DNA from: Rikenellaceae bacterium
GTDB lineage: Bacteria; Bacteroidota; Bacteroidia; Bacteroidales; UBA932
DNA length: 27,673 bases
Direction: 5' to 3'
NCBI GenBank assembly: GCA_900771335.1
Contig: CAAGNP010000046.1
Coordinates: 1-27,673 of the forward strand
Positions 8,350 through 15,877 of this stretch are shown here, piece after piece. The position numbers were made by a program, and so were the translations under genes. Each line of letters begins with the position of its first letter. Positions within the stretch are counted from its first letter, which is position 1. The notes beneath the pieces were generated by a model. That model was not told the DNA's origin. It worked only from the letters and a program-made list of their open reading frames with translations, and searched no databases.

Positions 8350-9678
8350 TTACTTTTTGGGTGCAATAAACTTATTGTACAAAATGAGTGCAATCATACT
8401 GAAGACTCCAAGTGCCGCAAAAATCAGATAAAAAGCTGACGGATTGGCCATCTCCTCCACATATTTCACATACAAGGCAGCCCCTACGAATCCACCGATA
8501 CTGCTACCTATCACACCATAAAGGAACGAATATCCCATATACAAAGCCTTCTTGTCCGCAGGGGCAATCATTCCGATGTATGAGTTATACTTGGGGTGTG
8601 CAGTCATCTCTCCGAGGGTGAAGGTCATGATACCGACGATAAAGAGCCATGGTGAATTTGACAACGCCAAAATGGCCATACCCAAAGTACCGAAACCTAT
8701 ACCCACAATCATAGTTGGCAATGCCGGAGCCTTTTGTACTATCTTGGAAACAAACAGCTGCAGCAGAATAATCACACCTGCATTTACCACTGTCACGTGC
8801 TCTACATCAAAAAACCATGATGGATTCTCCACAAACAGACCCAAGAAGCTGTTTACAGCATTGTTTATAGGGGTCATATCCATATGTTCGTCCACATACC
8901 ATAAGACAGTGCCATACATCTGGAAATAAAGGATCCAGAAGACAGAATAGAGCATCACCATAAGCAAAAATCTCCAGTCCTTAACCACAAGCAGCATCTC
9001 TGCAAAAACCTGCCCTATAGGTTTGCCACCTTTTTTCTCCTGACACGACTCACCTTCAAGCTTTGGCTCCCTGTAGAAAATTGTATTTATCAATAACAGG
9101 ATTACCCCTATTCCTGCAGAAAGGAAAAATATATAGCTATAGGAATATGACTTAAGAATCGGAATAAGTATCAATGGGAATAGAAATGCACCCAGATTGA
9201 TCGACCAATAGAATATTCCAAAACCAAGACCGGAATTGGACTCATTGGTACTTCTGGCAATTGTTCCGGCAATAACAGGCTTAAAGAATCCTGCACCTAC
9301 CGCCATAATGAGCAGAGATGCAAACACCACAAAATATCGGGACTCCATCCCATCAAAGCCACTGCCCGAAAATATACCGGTAAGGCCATACCCTATCACC
9401 ATGCAGCTGAATGCGAAATACAGTATCTTCCTGTAGCCATACCTGTCTGCAATAGCTCCTGCTATTATGGGGAGGAAATACAAAAGCGGAGGTATTGTAC
9501 CAAGAATACTTCCTGCCTGCTCTTTAGAGAATCCCAATCCCCCATCTGCACCACTCAATACTAAAAAAACAGACAATACAGACATCATTCCGTAGTAGGA
9601 GCCCCTCTCAAAAAACTCCATAATCACCGCCACCCAAAATGTTTTTGGGAACTTAGTTGAATTATTTTTTTTGTTCAT
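8350..9678 (-). CDS. POT-like major facilitator transporter
   Basis: This is a proton-coupled carrier of the POT/PTR2 branch of the MFS, whose members usually import di- and tripeptides. The 442-aa protein is hydrophobic throughout and fits 12 or more membrane helices. The signature ExxERxxYYG occurs near the N-terminus as MEFFERGSYYGM, and the cytoplasmic MFS motif appears as GAIADRYGYRKI. It is shorter than most bacterial POT proteins (about 480-520 aa), and I see no two extra central helices beyond one long loop region around 205-300. Peptide transport is therefore a family inference, and another small substrate is possible. It forms a single-gene unit after the rpsA promoter region. Confidence 0.82.
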   Translation of the reverse strand: MNKKNNSTKFPKTFWVAVIMEFFERGSYYGMMSVLSVFLVLSGADGGLGFSKEQAGSILGTIPPLLYFLPIIAGAIADRYGYRKILYFAFSCMVIGYGLTGIFSGSGFDGMESRYFVVFASLLIMAVGAGFFKPVIAGTIARSTNESNSGLGFGIFYWSINLGAFLFPLILIPILKSYSYSYIFFLSAGIGVILLLINTIFYREPKLEGESCQEKKGGKPIGQVFAEMLLVVKDWRFLLMVMLYSVFWILYFQMYGTVLWYVDEHMDMTPINNAVNSFLGLFVENPSWFFDVEHVTVVNAGVIILLQLFVSKIVQKAPALPTMIVGIGFGTLGMAILALSNSPWLFIVGIMTFTLGEMTAHPKYNSYIGMIAPADKKALYMGYSFLYGVIGSSIGGFVGAALYVKYVEEMANPSAFYLIFAALGVFSMIALILYNKFIAPKK

Positions 9679-9779
9679 TAGAAAATTTTTTTTGAGTCAT
9701 TATCCCCTCCAGAAATACATCTATGGAACAATTAGTAAAAAAACACACTAATTCCCAATCTTAGAGAGAGATAGAACTC

Positions 9780-9809
9780 TTGTATTTATAAAAAAAGTTC
9801 TTACCTTTG
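9780..9809 (+). promoter_or_regulatory. Strong plus-strand promoter with no gene downstream
   Basis: TTG (9780-9782), exactly 19 nt, then TACCTTTG (9802-9809) is one of the two best consensus matches in the window. It points away from the MFS gene and into the terminator at 9849-9882, with no convincing reading frame between. A weaker minus-strand -7 box, TACGTTTG (9815-9822), overlaps its start region and may serve the MFS gene. Confidence 0.7.
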
Positions 9810-9813
9810 CACT

Positions 9814-9885
9814 ACAAACGTATATCACACAGGTCATAATTTTAGGTAAAAAATGGGTGTCAAATATTTGGCACCCATTTTTATT
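9814..9885 (+). ncRNA. Candidate small RNA, about 70 nt
   Basis: A consensus promoter ends at 9809 and an intrinsic terminator with a T tail ends near 9885, so a free-standing transcript of about 70 nt is predicted. Its 5' portion (9814-9848) is unstructured and A/U-rich; the 3' half is the terminator hairpin. The same hairpin terminates ahcY from the other strand, so the two RNAs are complementary over the hairpin. I do not recognise the family. Alternatively this is a relic promoter left after gene loss. Confidence 0.4.
9849..9882. terminator. Bidirectional terminator: ahcY (-) and candidate small RNA (+)
   Basis: A long inverted repeat pairs AAAAATGGGTG with CACCCATTTTT around a CAAA/TTTG inner arm. 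The stem is about 16 bp with a single G-T pair. Read on the minus strand it follows the ahcY stop (9884-9886) and ends in six T's; on the plus strand it ends in five T's. Both orientations look functional. Confidence 0.85.
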
Positions 9886-11134
9886 ATAATCCCAAATAAG
9901 ATTTTTGGCTATCCGTCAGTTTGTCTATTGAGTATCCCCAGCTCTCTAGCTTCATCATAGCGACTTTCTGATCTATCTCCTGAGGTATCTCAAAGGCCAT
10001 TTGACCCAAGACTCCTTTACTATCTTTAAAATAGTTGGCTACGTATTGGGCACTCAGTGCCTGAATGGCAAAGCTCATATCCATAATTTCAGCAGGGTGA
10101 CCATCACCTGAAGCAAGATTTACCAGACGCCCCTCTGCAATAATATATACCCAATTTCCACCTTCAAGTTTGTAACCCATGATATTTTCACGTGCAAGCT
10201 TGCTCTCCACAGCTATCTGTTTCAAAGTTGCCACATCCACTTCACAGTCGAAGTGACCTGCATTGCAGCAGATGGCACCATCCTTCATCTCCATGAAATG
10301 TCTCTCCACTATCACATCTGAGCAGCCTGTAACGGTCACAAAGAAATCACCATGAGGTGCAGCCTGATCCATTGTCATCACCTTGAAGCCATCCATAACG
10401 GCCTCTATAGCTTTAACAGGATCCACCTCTGTAACAATCACAGATGCACCCAAACCTTTAGCTCTCATCGCCACACCCTTACCACACCAGCCATAGCCGG
10501 CTACAACGACAGTCTTGCCTGCCACAATAAGATTTGTGGTTCTGTTGATACCGGTCCATACAGACTGACCTGTACCATATCTGTTATCGAAGAGATACTT
10601 GCATTTTGCATTGTTTACCAACATCATAGGGAATTGAAGCTCACACTCCTTATCCATAGCCAAAAGCCTCATGATACCTGTAGTGGTCTCCTCACATCCA
10701 CCTATAACATTAGGGATCAGATGAGGGAACTCAGTATGAAGCATATGGACCAAATCTCCACCATCATCAATGATCAGATTCGGGCCCACCTCCAAAACCA
10801 TTGAGAGGTGTCTGTGGTACTCCTCAGGGGTACAATCATGCCATGCACATACATTCAGACCATCATGCACCAAAGCTGCAGCCACATCATCTTGTGTAGA
10901 TAGCGGATTACTTCCGGTCACATACATCTCAGCACCACCGGCAGCCATCACTTTACACAAATAGGCAGTTTTAGCCTCCAAGTGAATTGACAAAGTCACT
11001 TTCAAACCCTGAAAAGGCTTGGTCTCGGTAAACTCTTTCTCAATGCTCCTCAAAAGGGGCATATTTGCTTTAACCCAATCTATCTTACGCTTTCCACTCT
11101 CCCAAAGCGATAAATCTCTAATTTCTGAAGCCAT
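9884..11134 (-). CDS. ahcY: Adenosylhomocysteinase, short (archaeal/Thermotoga-like) type
   Basis: The enzyme splits S-adenosylhomocysteine to adenosine and homocysteine, removing the product inhibitor of methyltransferases. The 416-aa protein has the active-site residues His51 (LSIHLEAK), Asp123/124 (IIDDGGD), Glu148 (GGCEETTTG), Lys179 and Asp183-Asn184 (KYLFDNRYG). The NAD-binding loop GYGWCGKG is at 213-220. Two departures from the common bacterial/eukaryotic enzyme are visible. The Cys195 equivalent is Thr188 (YGTGQS), and the C-terminus ends at LTDSQKSYLGL without the usual tail ending in Lys..HYRY that reaches the neighbouring subunit's NAD site. Both fit the shorter lineage rather than damage. 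The gene starts 3 nt after corA and ends at a strong terminator. Confidence 0.95.
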   Translation of the reverse strand: MASEIRDLSLWESGKRKIDWVKANMPLLRSIEKEFTETKPFQGLKVTLSIHLEAKTAYLCKVMAAGGAEMYVTGSNPLSTQDDVAAALVHDGLNVCAWHDCTPEEYHRHLSMVLEVGPNLIIDDGGDLVHMLHTEFPHLIPNVIGGCEETTTGIMRLLAMDKECELQFPMMLVNNAKCKYLFDNRYGTGQSVWTGINRTTNLIVAGKTVVVAGYGWCGKGVAMRAKGLGASVIVTEVDPVKAIEAVMDGFKVMTMDQAAPHGDFFVTVTGCSDVIVERHFMEMKDGAICCNAGHFDCEVDVATLKQIAVESKLARENIMGYKLEGGNWVYIIAEGRLVNLASGDGHPAEIMDMSFAIQALSAQYVANYFKDSKGVLGQMAFEIPQEIDQKVAMMKLESWGYSIDKLTDSQKSYLGL

Positions 11135-11137
11135 ATA

Positions 11138-12085
11138 TTATAACATTTTTCTTTTCTTGAATACTACCAGTGTAATCACGATTGACACCAGCATAATCCC
11201 TATCAAAATAAGGAATGCACTGTTACTCTCCATAAATGGAAGCTTGATATTCATACCATATATGGATGCTATAAGAGTTGGAGGCATCAACAACAGCGAC
11301 ACAAGGGTGAAGACCTTCATAATCCTGTTCTGCTCCAAGTTAATCAAACCGACAACAGTATTAAGCAAGTAGTCCAAACGCTCAAAACTGAAATTTGTAT
11401 GGTTGATCAAAGATCCGATATCCTTATTGATTACACCAAGCTTGGTATAGACATCTCGAGGGAACTTATCGCTCTTAAGGATAGCTGAAATCATCCTCTG
11501 CTTATCGACAATATTCTCACGAACCAACATGGTATTATCTTGCAACTGATTGATATCCAAAAGGAAATCCTCATTTACATCTCTACCGGTACTTGCTTTC
11601 TTGCTGTATGTATCAAGCTCTTTAGCCATCAACTCGATCATATCCGCATCCAAGTCGATACGATTCTCCAAAATACCGACAAAAACGTGATAACCTGTAG
11701 GGTACAATTTGCTGTGGACCTGTATCTTTCTCTGGATATCTACAAATGTCCTCAAATTTGCCTGCCTTATTGATACGAGAATACCCTCACAGAGGATAAA
11801 TGAAATAGCCTCCATAGAGTAATCATCCGGACCTGGAATAAGGAAGTTGGTATTTACAAAGATCGAGGTCTCGGTCTCTGAATAGCGTGAAGATGACTCG
11901 ATCTCCTCTGCTTGGGCCCTTGATTGGAGTGTTGTCTCAAGGAACTCCTCCACTTCCCTCTTCTCATCACCTGTAGGTGAATATAGATCTATCCATAGAA
12001 CATCATCAAAGCCAAGCTCCTTCAAAAGTGTAATATCTTCTGAAGGGACTATACGTCTATCTTCTTTATAAAAAATTTGAATCAT
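11138..12085 (-). CDS. corA: CorA family magnesium/divalent cation channel
   Basis: This is a predicted inner-membrane Mg2+ (possibly Co2+ or Ni2+) channel. The 315-aa protein has a large acidic cytoplasmic domain (about 1-250) and two C-terminal membrane helices. The selectivity signature YGMNIKLPF (GMN at 277-279) sits between them, after the MPPTLIASI helix end. It is upstream of ahcY in a two-gene unit with a 3-nt gap. That pairing has no obvious biochemical reason, although ahcY and the SAM cycle are Mg2+-dependent at the SAM synthetase step. A structured leader of about 185 nt precedes it. Confidence 0.93.
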   Translation of the reverse strand: MIQIFYKEDRRIVPSEDITLLKELGFDDVLWIDLYSPTGDEKREVEEFLETTLQSRAQAEEIESSSRYSETETSIFVNTNFLIPGPDDYSMEAISFILCEGILVSIRQANLRTFVDIQRKIQVHSKLYPTGYHVFVGILENRIDLDADMIELMAKELDTYSKKASTGRDVNEDFLLDINQLQDNTMLVRENIVDKQRMISAILKSDKFPRDVYTKLGVINKDIGSLINHTNFSFERLDYLLNTVVGLINLEQNRIMKVFTLVSLLLMPPTLIASIYGMNIKLPFMESNSAFLILIGIMLVSIVITLVVFKKRKML

Positions 12086-12103
12086 AGTTTCCGAGTTAAG
12101 AAT

Positions 12104-12288
12104 GTTGGTAATTTACTTTTGACACACCCTCTGTAGGTGAAAGCTATTACCATCGGACTCGGAACTTGTACGGATCAAAATGGGAAACAATGGACGCAAG
12201 AGGGCTCGCCCATACACTCTGAAGCGTACTTATAACAAAAGCAACTCGAACCATAATCGTCCATTTTATTAAACTTTAAAATTACAAC
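12104..12288 (-). ncRNA. Candidate structured leader RNA upstream of corA-ahcY
   Basis: A promoter ends at 12292, and the RNA it would make starts with GTTGTAATTT. This pairs with AAATTACCAAC at the far end (12104-12114) over 10 bp with one bulged C, closing a domain of about 185 nt that ends 18 nt before the corA ATG. Inside, AATGGACG pairs with CGTCCATT (8 bp, around 12189-12265), and smaller hairpins occur near 12215-12235, 12201-12210 and 12126-12140. The sequence is richer in G+C than typical spacers here. It does not match the M-box, ykoY, TPP, SAM or SAH riboswitch consensus as I know them. A cis-acting metal or SAH sensor, or a 6S-like RNA, are both open possibilities. Confidence 0.45.
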
Positions 12289-12291
12289 TTG

Positions 12292-12320
12292 CAAAAGTAG
12301 TGTTTTTATTTAAAAAACAA
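12292..12320 (-). promoter_or_regulatory. Promoter of the corA leader
   Basis: On the minus strand TTG (12318-12320), an 18-nt spacer, then TACTTTTG (12292-12299). The promoter overlaps the 3' end of mntP (stop at 12310). The predicted start at about 12286-12288 coincides with the first base of the leader's closing stem. Confidence 0.6.
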
Positions 12321-12903
12321 GATGCTCAAGGAGAATTTTAACACCTATACCCACTAAAATCAATCCTCCCACCATTTCCGGTTTGCTTCCAAGCTTGTCT
12401 CCCATCGCCCGTCCGCCATTCAGCCCTATATAGGAAGCAAGAGCCGTAAAGAGAAATATGGAGGACATACCTATAATCAGCTTTAGAAATGAGAGCGATA
12501 CCATGGCCAAAGATATACCCACCGCCAAAGCGTCAATGCTTGTAGCCACAGCCATTATACAGAGAGTTTTGGGATTGAGCAGATTTGTCTTCGATTTACC
12601 GCACTCCTGGCACTCGGACTTATCCTTTCCTCGGATCCCTTCCAAAAGCATACCTCCACCTATATATATCAATAAGGTAAAGGCTATCCAATGGTCTATC
12701 CTCTCGATATATACATAAAACCCTGTTCCAAGGAACCAGCCCACTAAGGTCAGTCCCATCTGGAACAGGGCAAATGTCAAAATTATCTTTAATGTCTGCC
12801 ACACATTGAGTTTGACACCCATACATATACCTCCGGTAAGTGATACGGCAAACGTATCAAAACAGAGGCTTACACCAAGTAGAAGTAGCTCAATATATGA
12901 CAT
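12310..12903 (-). CDS. mntP: Manganese efflux pump MntP (YebN)
   Basis: MntP exports Mn2+ across the inner membrane to prevent manganese toxicity. The 197-aa protein has six predicted helices in two inverted halves. Each half has an Asp-containing motif: CFDTFAVSLTGG (Asp16) and ATSIDALAVGISLAM (Asp124). The central loop holds a Cys pair (SECQECGKSK, Cys98 and Cys101) that is not part of the core family motif and could bind metal. It is 11 nt downstream of the symporter gene, the last member of the kinase-murQ-recR operon. I see no manganese riboswitch (yybP-ykoY) ahead of it, so regulation is presumably with the operon. Confidence 0.93.
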   Translation of the reverse strand: MSYIELLLLGVSLCFDTFAVSLTGGICMGVKLNVWQTLKIILTFALFQMGLTLVGWFLGTGFYVYIERIDHWIAFTLLIYIGGGMLLEGIRGKDKSECQECGKSKTNLLNPKTLCIMAVATSIDALAVGISLAMVSLSFLKLIIGMSSIFLFTALASYIGLNGGRAMGDKLGSKPEMVGGLILVGIGVKILLEHLVF

Positions 12904-12914
12904 GCAACGCTATA

Positions 12915-14414
12915 CTATTTCTTTTTGAAAAGCCACATACCGAGGAAGGTCAATACACCGTTCACTATCAGTAGAGTAAAGCCAAGATCAAAATCAAAGT
13001 ATTTCTTACCAAAGAAGTTGATTAGGAAACAAAGAACTGGAGCTGCCACTGCTATATAAGGGGTAGCATTGTCCTTAACTTTATATTTGGTCAAAATACC
13101 GAAGAAGAAAATACCCAATAGAGGTCCATAAGTATAAGAGGCCAATTTATAAACCAAGTTTACTACAGCATCATTACTTACGACAAACAATATCAGAATG
13201 ATCAGGAAGAACAAGAAGGTAAATCCTGCATGAATCCACTTTCTCAATGACTCTTTTTTGGTATCTGAAAGGTCGGTTCTGGTATTGAATCCTACAAAGT
13301 CCACACAGAATGAGGTAGTAAGTGAAGTAAGAGCACCACCTGCACTTGGATAAGATGCAGAGATAAGACCAATCAAAAATACGACACCTACACCCACACC
13401 AAGGTAGCTACTTGCGATAGTAGGGAACATATCGTCAGTTTTCTCAATTCCCAAAGCATCAAAACCGCCCATGTGGGCTACATAGATAGAGAGGATCGCA
13501 CCAAGAAGGAGGAAGAAGTAGTTTGCCACCACAGCGATAATGGAAGTAGTGTACATATTCTTCTGAGCCGATTTGATATCTTTACAAGCAAGGCTCTTCT
13601 GGATCATACCCTGATCAAGACCTGTCATGGCCACTGTCATGAAGATACCGGCCACAAACTGCTTCACAGCATTTGTACCTTCACCCCATCTCCAGTCAAA
13701 AAGATTGCAGAAGCGGGTACCTTCAATACCTGGGTTTTCTGTACTTGCCACAGCTGAAACCATTTCACCAAAGCCCCAGCCCATCTCTTTGCAGATAGTC
13801 CAGATGGTGAAAAATACAGCCAAAAGCATAAATGTAGTCTGAAGGACATCTGTCCAGATAATGGTTTTCACACCACCTTTGAAGGTATAGAAATAGAGGA
13901 GCATCAGGAACACAAGTGTCACTATGCTGAAGCCCACCAAATCACTTCCCAAAAGACCTTTAGGCAAGAATGCGAATAGTACCAATACCACTACAAAGAT
14001 TCTCACAGCAGCACCTAGAACTCTGGAAATCATAAATACTACAGTACCTGTCTTATAAGAGTGCTGACCAAATCTCTCACCCAAATAAGAGTAGATGGAG
14101 GTAACATTCATCTTATAGTACAGAGGCAGCAAAACCTTGGCAATTACTATATAACCACCGACAAAACCAAATACCAATGGCATATAGTAGAAGTTCTGCG
14201 CCAACACATTACCAGGAACAGATACGAAGGTCACACCGGAAATTGAGGTACCTACCATTCCGTAGGCCACAACAAACCATGGGGCCTTTCTGTCTCCTGA
14301 GAAGAAGGAGTTACTTCCCGCCTTTTTGCTGGTCATCCAAGAGATGAAGAACAGCAATACGGTGTATGCTGCAAAGGCAAGAAGAAAAACATAAAGAGGA
14401 AATTCGTGTCTCAT
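12915..14414 (-). CDS. Sodium:solute symporter (SSS family)
   Basis: This is a Na+-driven importer of the SSS family, which covers sugars, sialic acid, amino acids and vitamins. The 499-aa protein has about 13 membrane helices. The Na+-site region in the eighth helix reads SASYPSAGGALTSLTTSF, and GTSISGVTFVSVPG near the N-terminus is the typical first unwound helix. The specific substrate cannot be read from the sequence. Context is suggestive: with recR between, it lies 11 nt downstream in the same operon as the amino-sugar kinase and murQ. I infer that it may bring MurNAc, GlcNAc or a related sugar into the cytoplasm. Other SSS substrates remain possible. Confidence 0.88.
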   Translation of the reverse strand: MRHEFPLYVFLLAFAAYTVLLFFISWMTSKKAGSNSFFSGDRKAPWFVVAYGMVGTSISGVTFVSVPGNVLAQNFYYMPLVFGFVGGYIVIAKVLLPLYYKMNVTSIYSYLGERFGQHSYKTGTVVFMISRVLGAAVRIFVVVLVLFAFLPKGLLGSDLVGFSIVTLVFLMLLYFYTFKGGVKTIIWTDVLQTTFMLLAVFFTIWTICKEMGWGFGEMVSAVASTENPGIEGTRFCNLFDWRWGEGTNAVKQFVAGIFMTVAMTGLDQGMIQKSLACKDIKSAQKNMYTTSIIAVVANYFFLLLGAILSIYVAHMGGFDALGIEKTDDMFPTIASSYLGVGVGVVFLIGLISASYPSAGGALTSLTTSFCVDFVGFNTRTDLSDTKKESLRKWIHAGFTFLFFLIILILFVVSNDAVVNLVYKLASYTYGPLLGIFFFGILTKYKVKDNATPYIAVAAPVLCFLINFFGKKYFDFDLGFTLLIVNGVLTFLGMWLFKKK

Positions 14415-14425
14415 ATTTTCAATAA

Positions 14426-15046
14426 TTAAATTTCAGGCAAAAATATTTGTCTATTCACTATCGATCTACCTAATGTCAGCTGATCCGTATACTCCAAATC
14501 ATCGCCAAAAGCTACACCTCTGGCTATGGCTGTAATCTTCACCCCCAGTGGGGTAAGAACTTTATATAGATAGAAAGAGGTCGTCTCCCCTTCCATCCCT
14601 GTACTTAGGGCCAATATCACCTCATCCACTTGAGATTCACCAACCCTTCTGCACAGATGATCAATAGGGAGATCTGAAGGGCCTATTCCATCCATTGGAG
14701 AGATCACACCTCCCAACACATGATACACCCCTTTATACTCACCTGTAGCCTCAATACTCAAGACATCTCTAAGACTCTCCACCACACAGATAGTACGGTG
14801 GTCTCTCTTCTGATCGGAACATATTGAGCACTTATCACCTTCGGATATCATATTGCACTCAGAGCAATACTTTATATCCCTTCTTAGAGAGATTATCGAG
14901 TTTCCGAATCTCTCTACGTTTTCCATCGGCTGCTTAAGTAAGTATAGCGCAAAACGCAGTGCACTCTTTTTGCCTATTCCGGGCAAATATGAGAGTTGCT
15001 CCACTGCGTCTTGCAATATCTTATTCCCCATCGGAGAATTTGTCAT
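14426..15046 (-). CDS. recR: Recombination mediator protein RecR
   Basis: RecR, with RecO and RecF, loads RecA on gapped DNA. The 206-aa protein has the helix-hairpin-helix LPGIGKKSALRFALYLL at about 21-37, a zinc finger with Cys61, Cys64, Cys73 and Cys76 (CSEC...CSIC), and a Toprim domain beginning TICVVES with the downstream VLGGVISPMDGIGP loop. Length matches the family. The start codon overlaps the murQ stop by one base (TAATG), so it is translationally coupled inside the amino-sugar operon. That location looks incidental to function. A second in-frame ATG at codon 6 is a possible start. Confidence 0.96.
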   Translation of the reverse strand: MTNSPMGNKILQDAVEQLSYLPGIGKKSALRFALYLLKQPMENVERFGNSIISLRRDIKYCSECNMISEGDKCSICSDQKRDHRTICVVESLRDVLSIEATGEYKGVYHVLGGVISPMDGIGPSDLPIDHLCRRVGESQVDEVILALSTGMEGETTSFYLYKVLTPLGVKITAIARGVAFGDDLEYTDQLTLGRSIVNRQIFLPEI

Positions 15047-15876
15047 TACTCTTCTTTCATATTATGAGCGAAGTAGTAGTCTACAGCATTTCTAACAGAG
15101 TGATGTTCGAACAATAGGAATTTTGCGTAATCGTAATCTTTAATTCCAGTCTCGTCCATAATCATCTTGGTACCTCTGTCTACAAGTTTGGCGTTTGTAA
15201 GCTGCATATCCACCATCTTGTTACCTTTAACGTGACCCAATCTGATCATAACAGATGTAGAGATCATGTTAAGAACAAGTTTTTGAGCTGTACCTGATTT
15301 CATACGGGTACTACCTGTCACGAACTCAGGACCCACCACAGCAACGATAGGAATATCTACCTCATTTGCTACTGGAGCACCAGGGTTACAAGTGATACAA
15401 GCTGTCAAAAGACCTTGTTTTCTTGCCTCACGAACTGCACCGATAACATAAGGGGTAGTACCTGAAGCTGCGATACCTACAACTGTATCGTTAGGGGTGG
15501 GACGATATGGAGCCATGTCATTCCAACCACCTTCAAGGCTATCCTCAGCATCCTCTACAGCTTTTCTGATAGCACCGTCACCACCTGCGATAAGGCCAAT
15601 AACCAAATCAAATGGTGCACCGTATGTAGGAGGAATTTCAGATGCATCCAGGATACCAAGACGACCGCTGGTACCAGCACCAAGATAGAAAAGGCGACCA
15701 CCTTTTTTCATTCTCTCCACGATACCTTCTACCAATTCAGTAATCTGAGGGATACATTTTTCCACTGCCAATGGAACATTTCTATCCTCTTTGTTCATGT
15801 TTTCGAGAATCTCTCTCGTTGGCATTTTATCCAAGTCCTTGTAATTGGAAGCTTGTTCAGTAACTTTTGTAATCAT
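15046..15876 (-). CDS. murQ: N-acetylmuramic acid 6-phosphate etherase
   Basis: MurQ cleaves the lactyl ether of MurNAc-6-phosphate to give GlcNAc-6-phosphate and D-lactate, the key step of peptidoglycan sugar recycling. I chose the ATG at 15876 (276 aa), which leaves a 1-nt gap after the kinase; the further upstream ATG at 15903 would run 26 nt into it. The SIS domain is evident: YLGAGTSGRLGILDASEIPP carries the catalytic Glu of the DASE motif, followed by the VEDAEDS segment with the second Glu, then GIAASGTTPYV and VGPEFVTGSTRMKSGTAQK. All essential motifs are present. With the adjacent kinase it forms a complete MurNAc to GlcNAc-6-P module. Confidence 0.96.
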   Translation of the reverse strand: MITKVTEQASNYKDLDKMPTREILENMNKEDRNVPLAVEKCIPQITELVEGIVERMKKGGRLFYLGAGTSGRLGILDASEIPPTYGAPFDLVIGLIAGGDGAIRKAVEDAEDSLEGGWNDMAPYRPTPNDTVVGIAASGTTPYVIGAVREARKQGLLTACITCNPGAPVANEVDIPIVAVVGPEFVTGSTRMKSGTAQKLVLNMISTSVMIRLGHVKGNKMVDMQLTNAKLVDRGTKMIMDETGIKDYDYAKFLLFEHHSVRNAVDYYFAHNMKEE

Positions 15877-15877
15877 A

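Noticed and set aside
9731..9752. ATTAGT/ACTAAT inverted repeat upstream of the MFS gene as an operator.
   Set aside because: Six A/T-rich base pairs with a 10-nt spacer are expected by chance, and no regulator gene is nearby.
12104..12288. Mg2+ M-box, Mn2+ yybP-ykoY, SAM or SAH riboswitch upstream of corA-ahcY.
   Set aside because: None of the conserved core sequences of these classes, as I know them, is present. Kept only as an unclassified structured RNA.
12283..12303. Weak hairpin after mntP followed by a short T run, considered as a terminator.
   Set aside because: Only about six interrupted A/T-rich pairs, and it coincides with a better-supported promoter for the corA leader.
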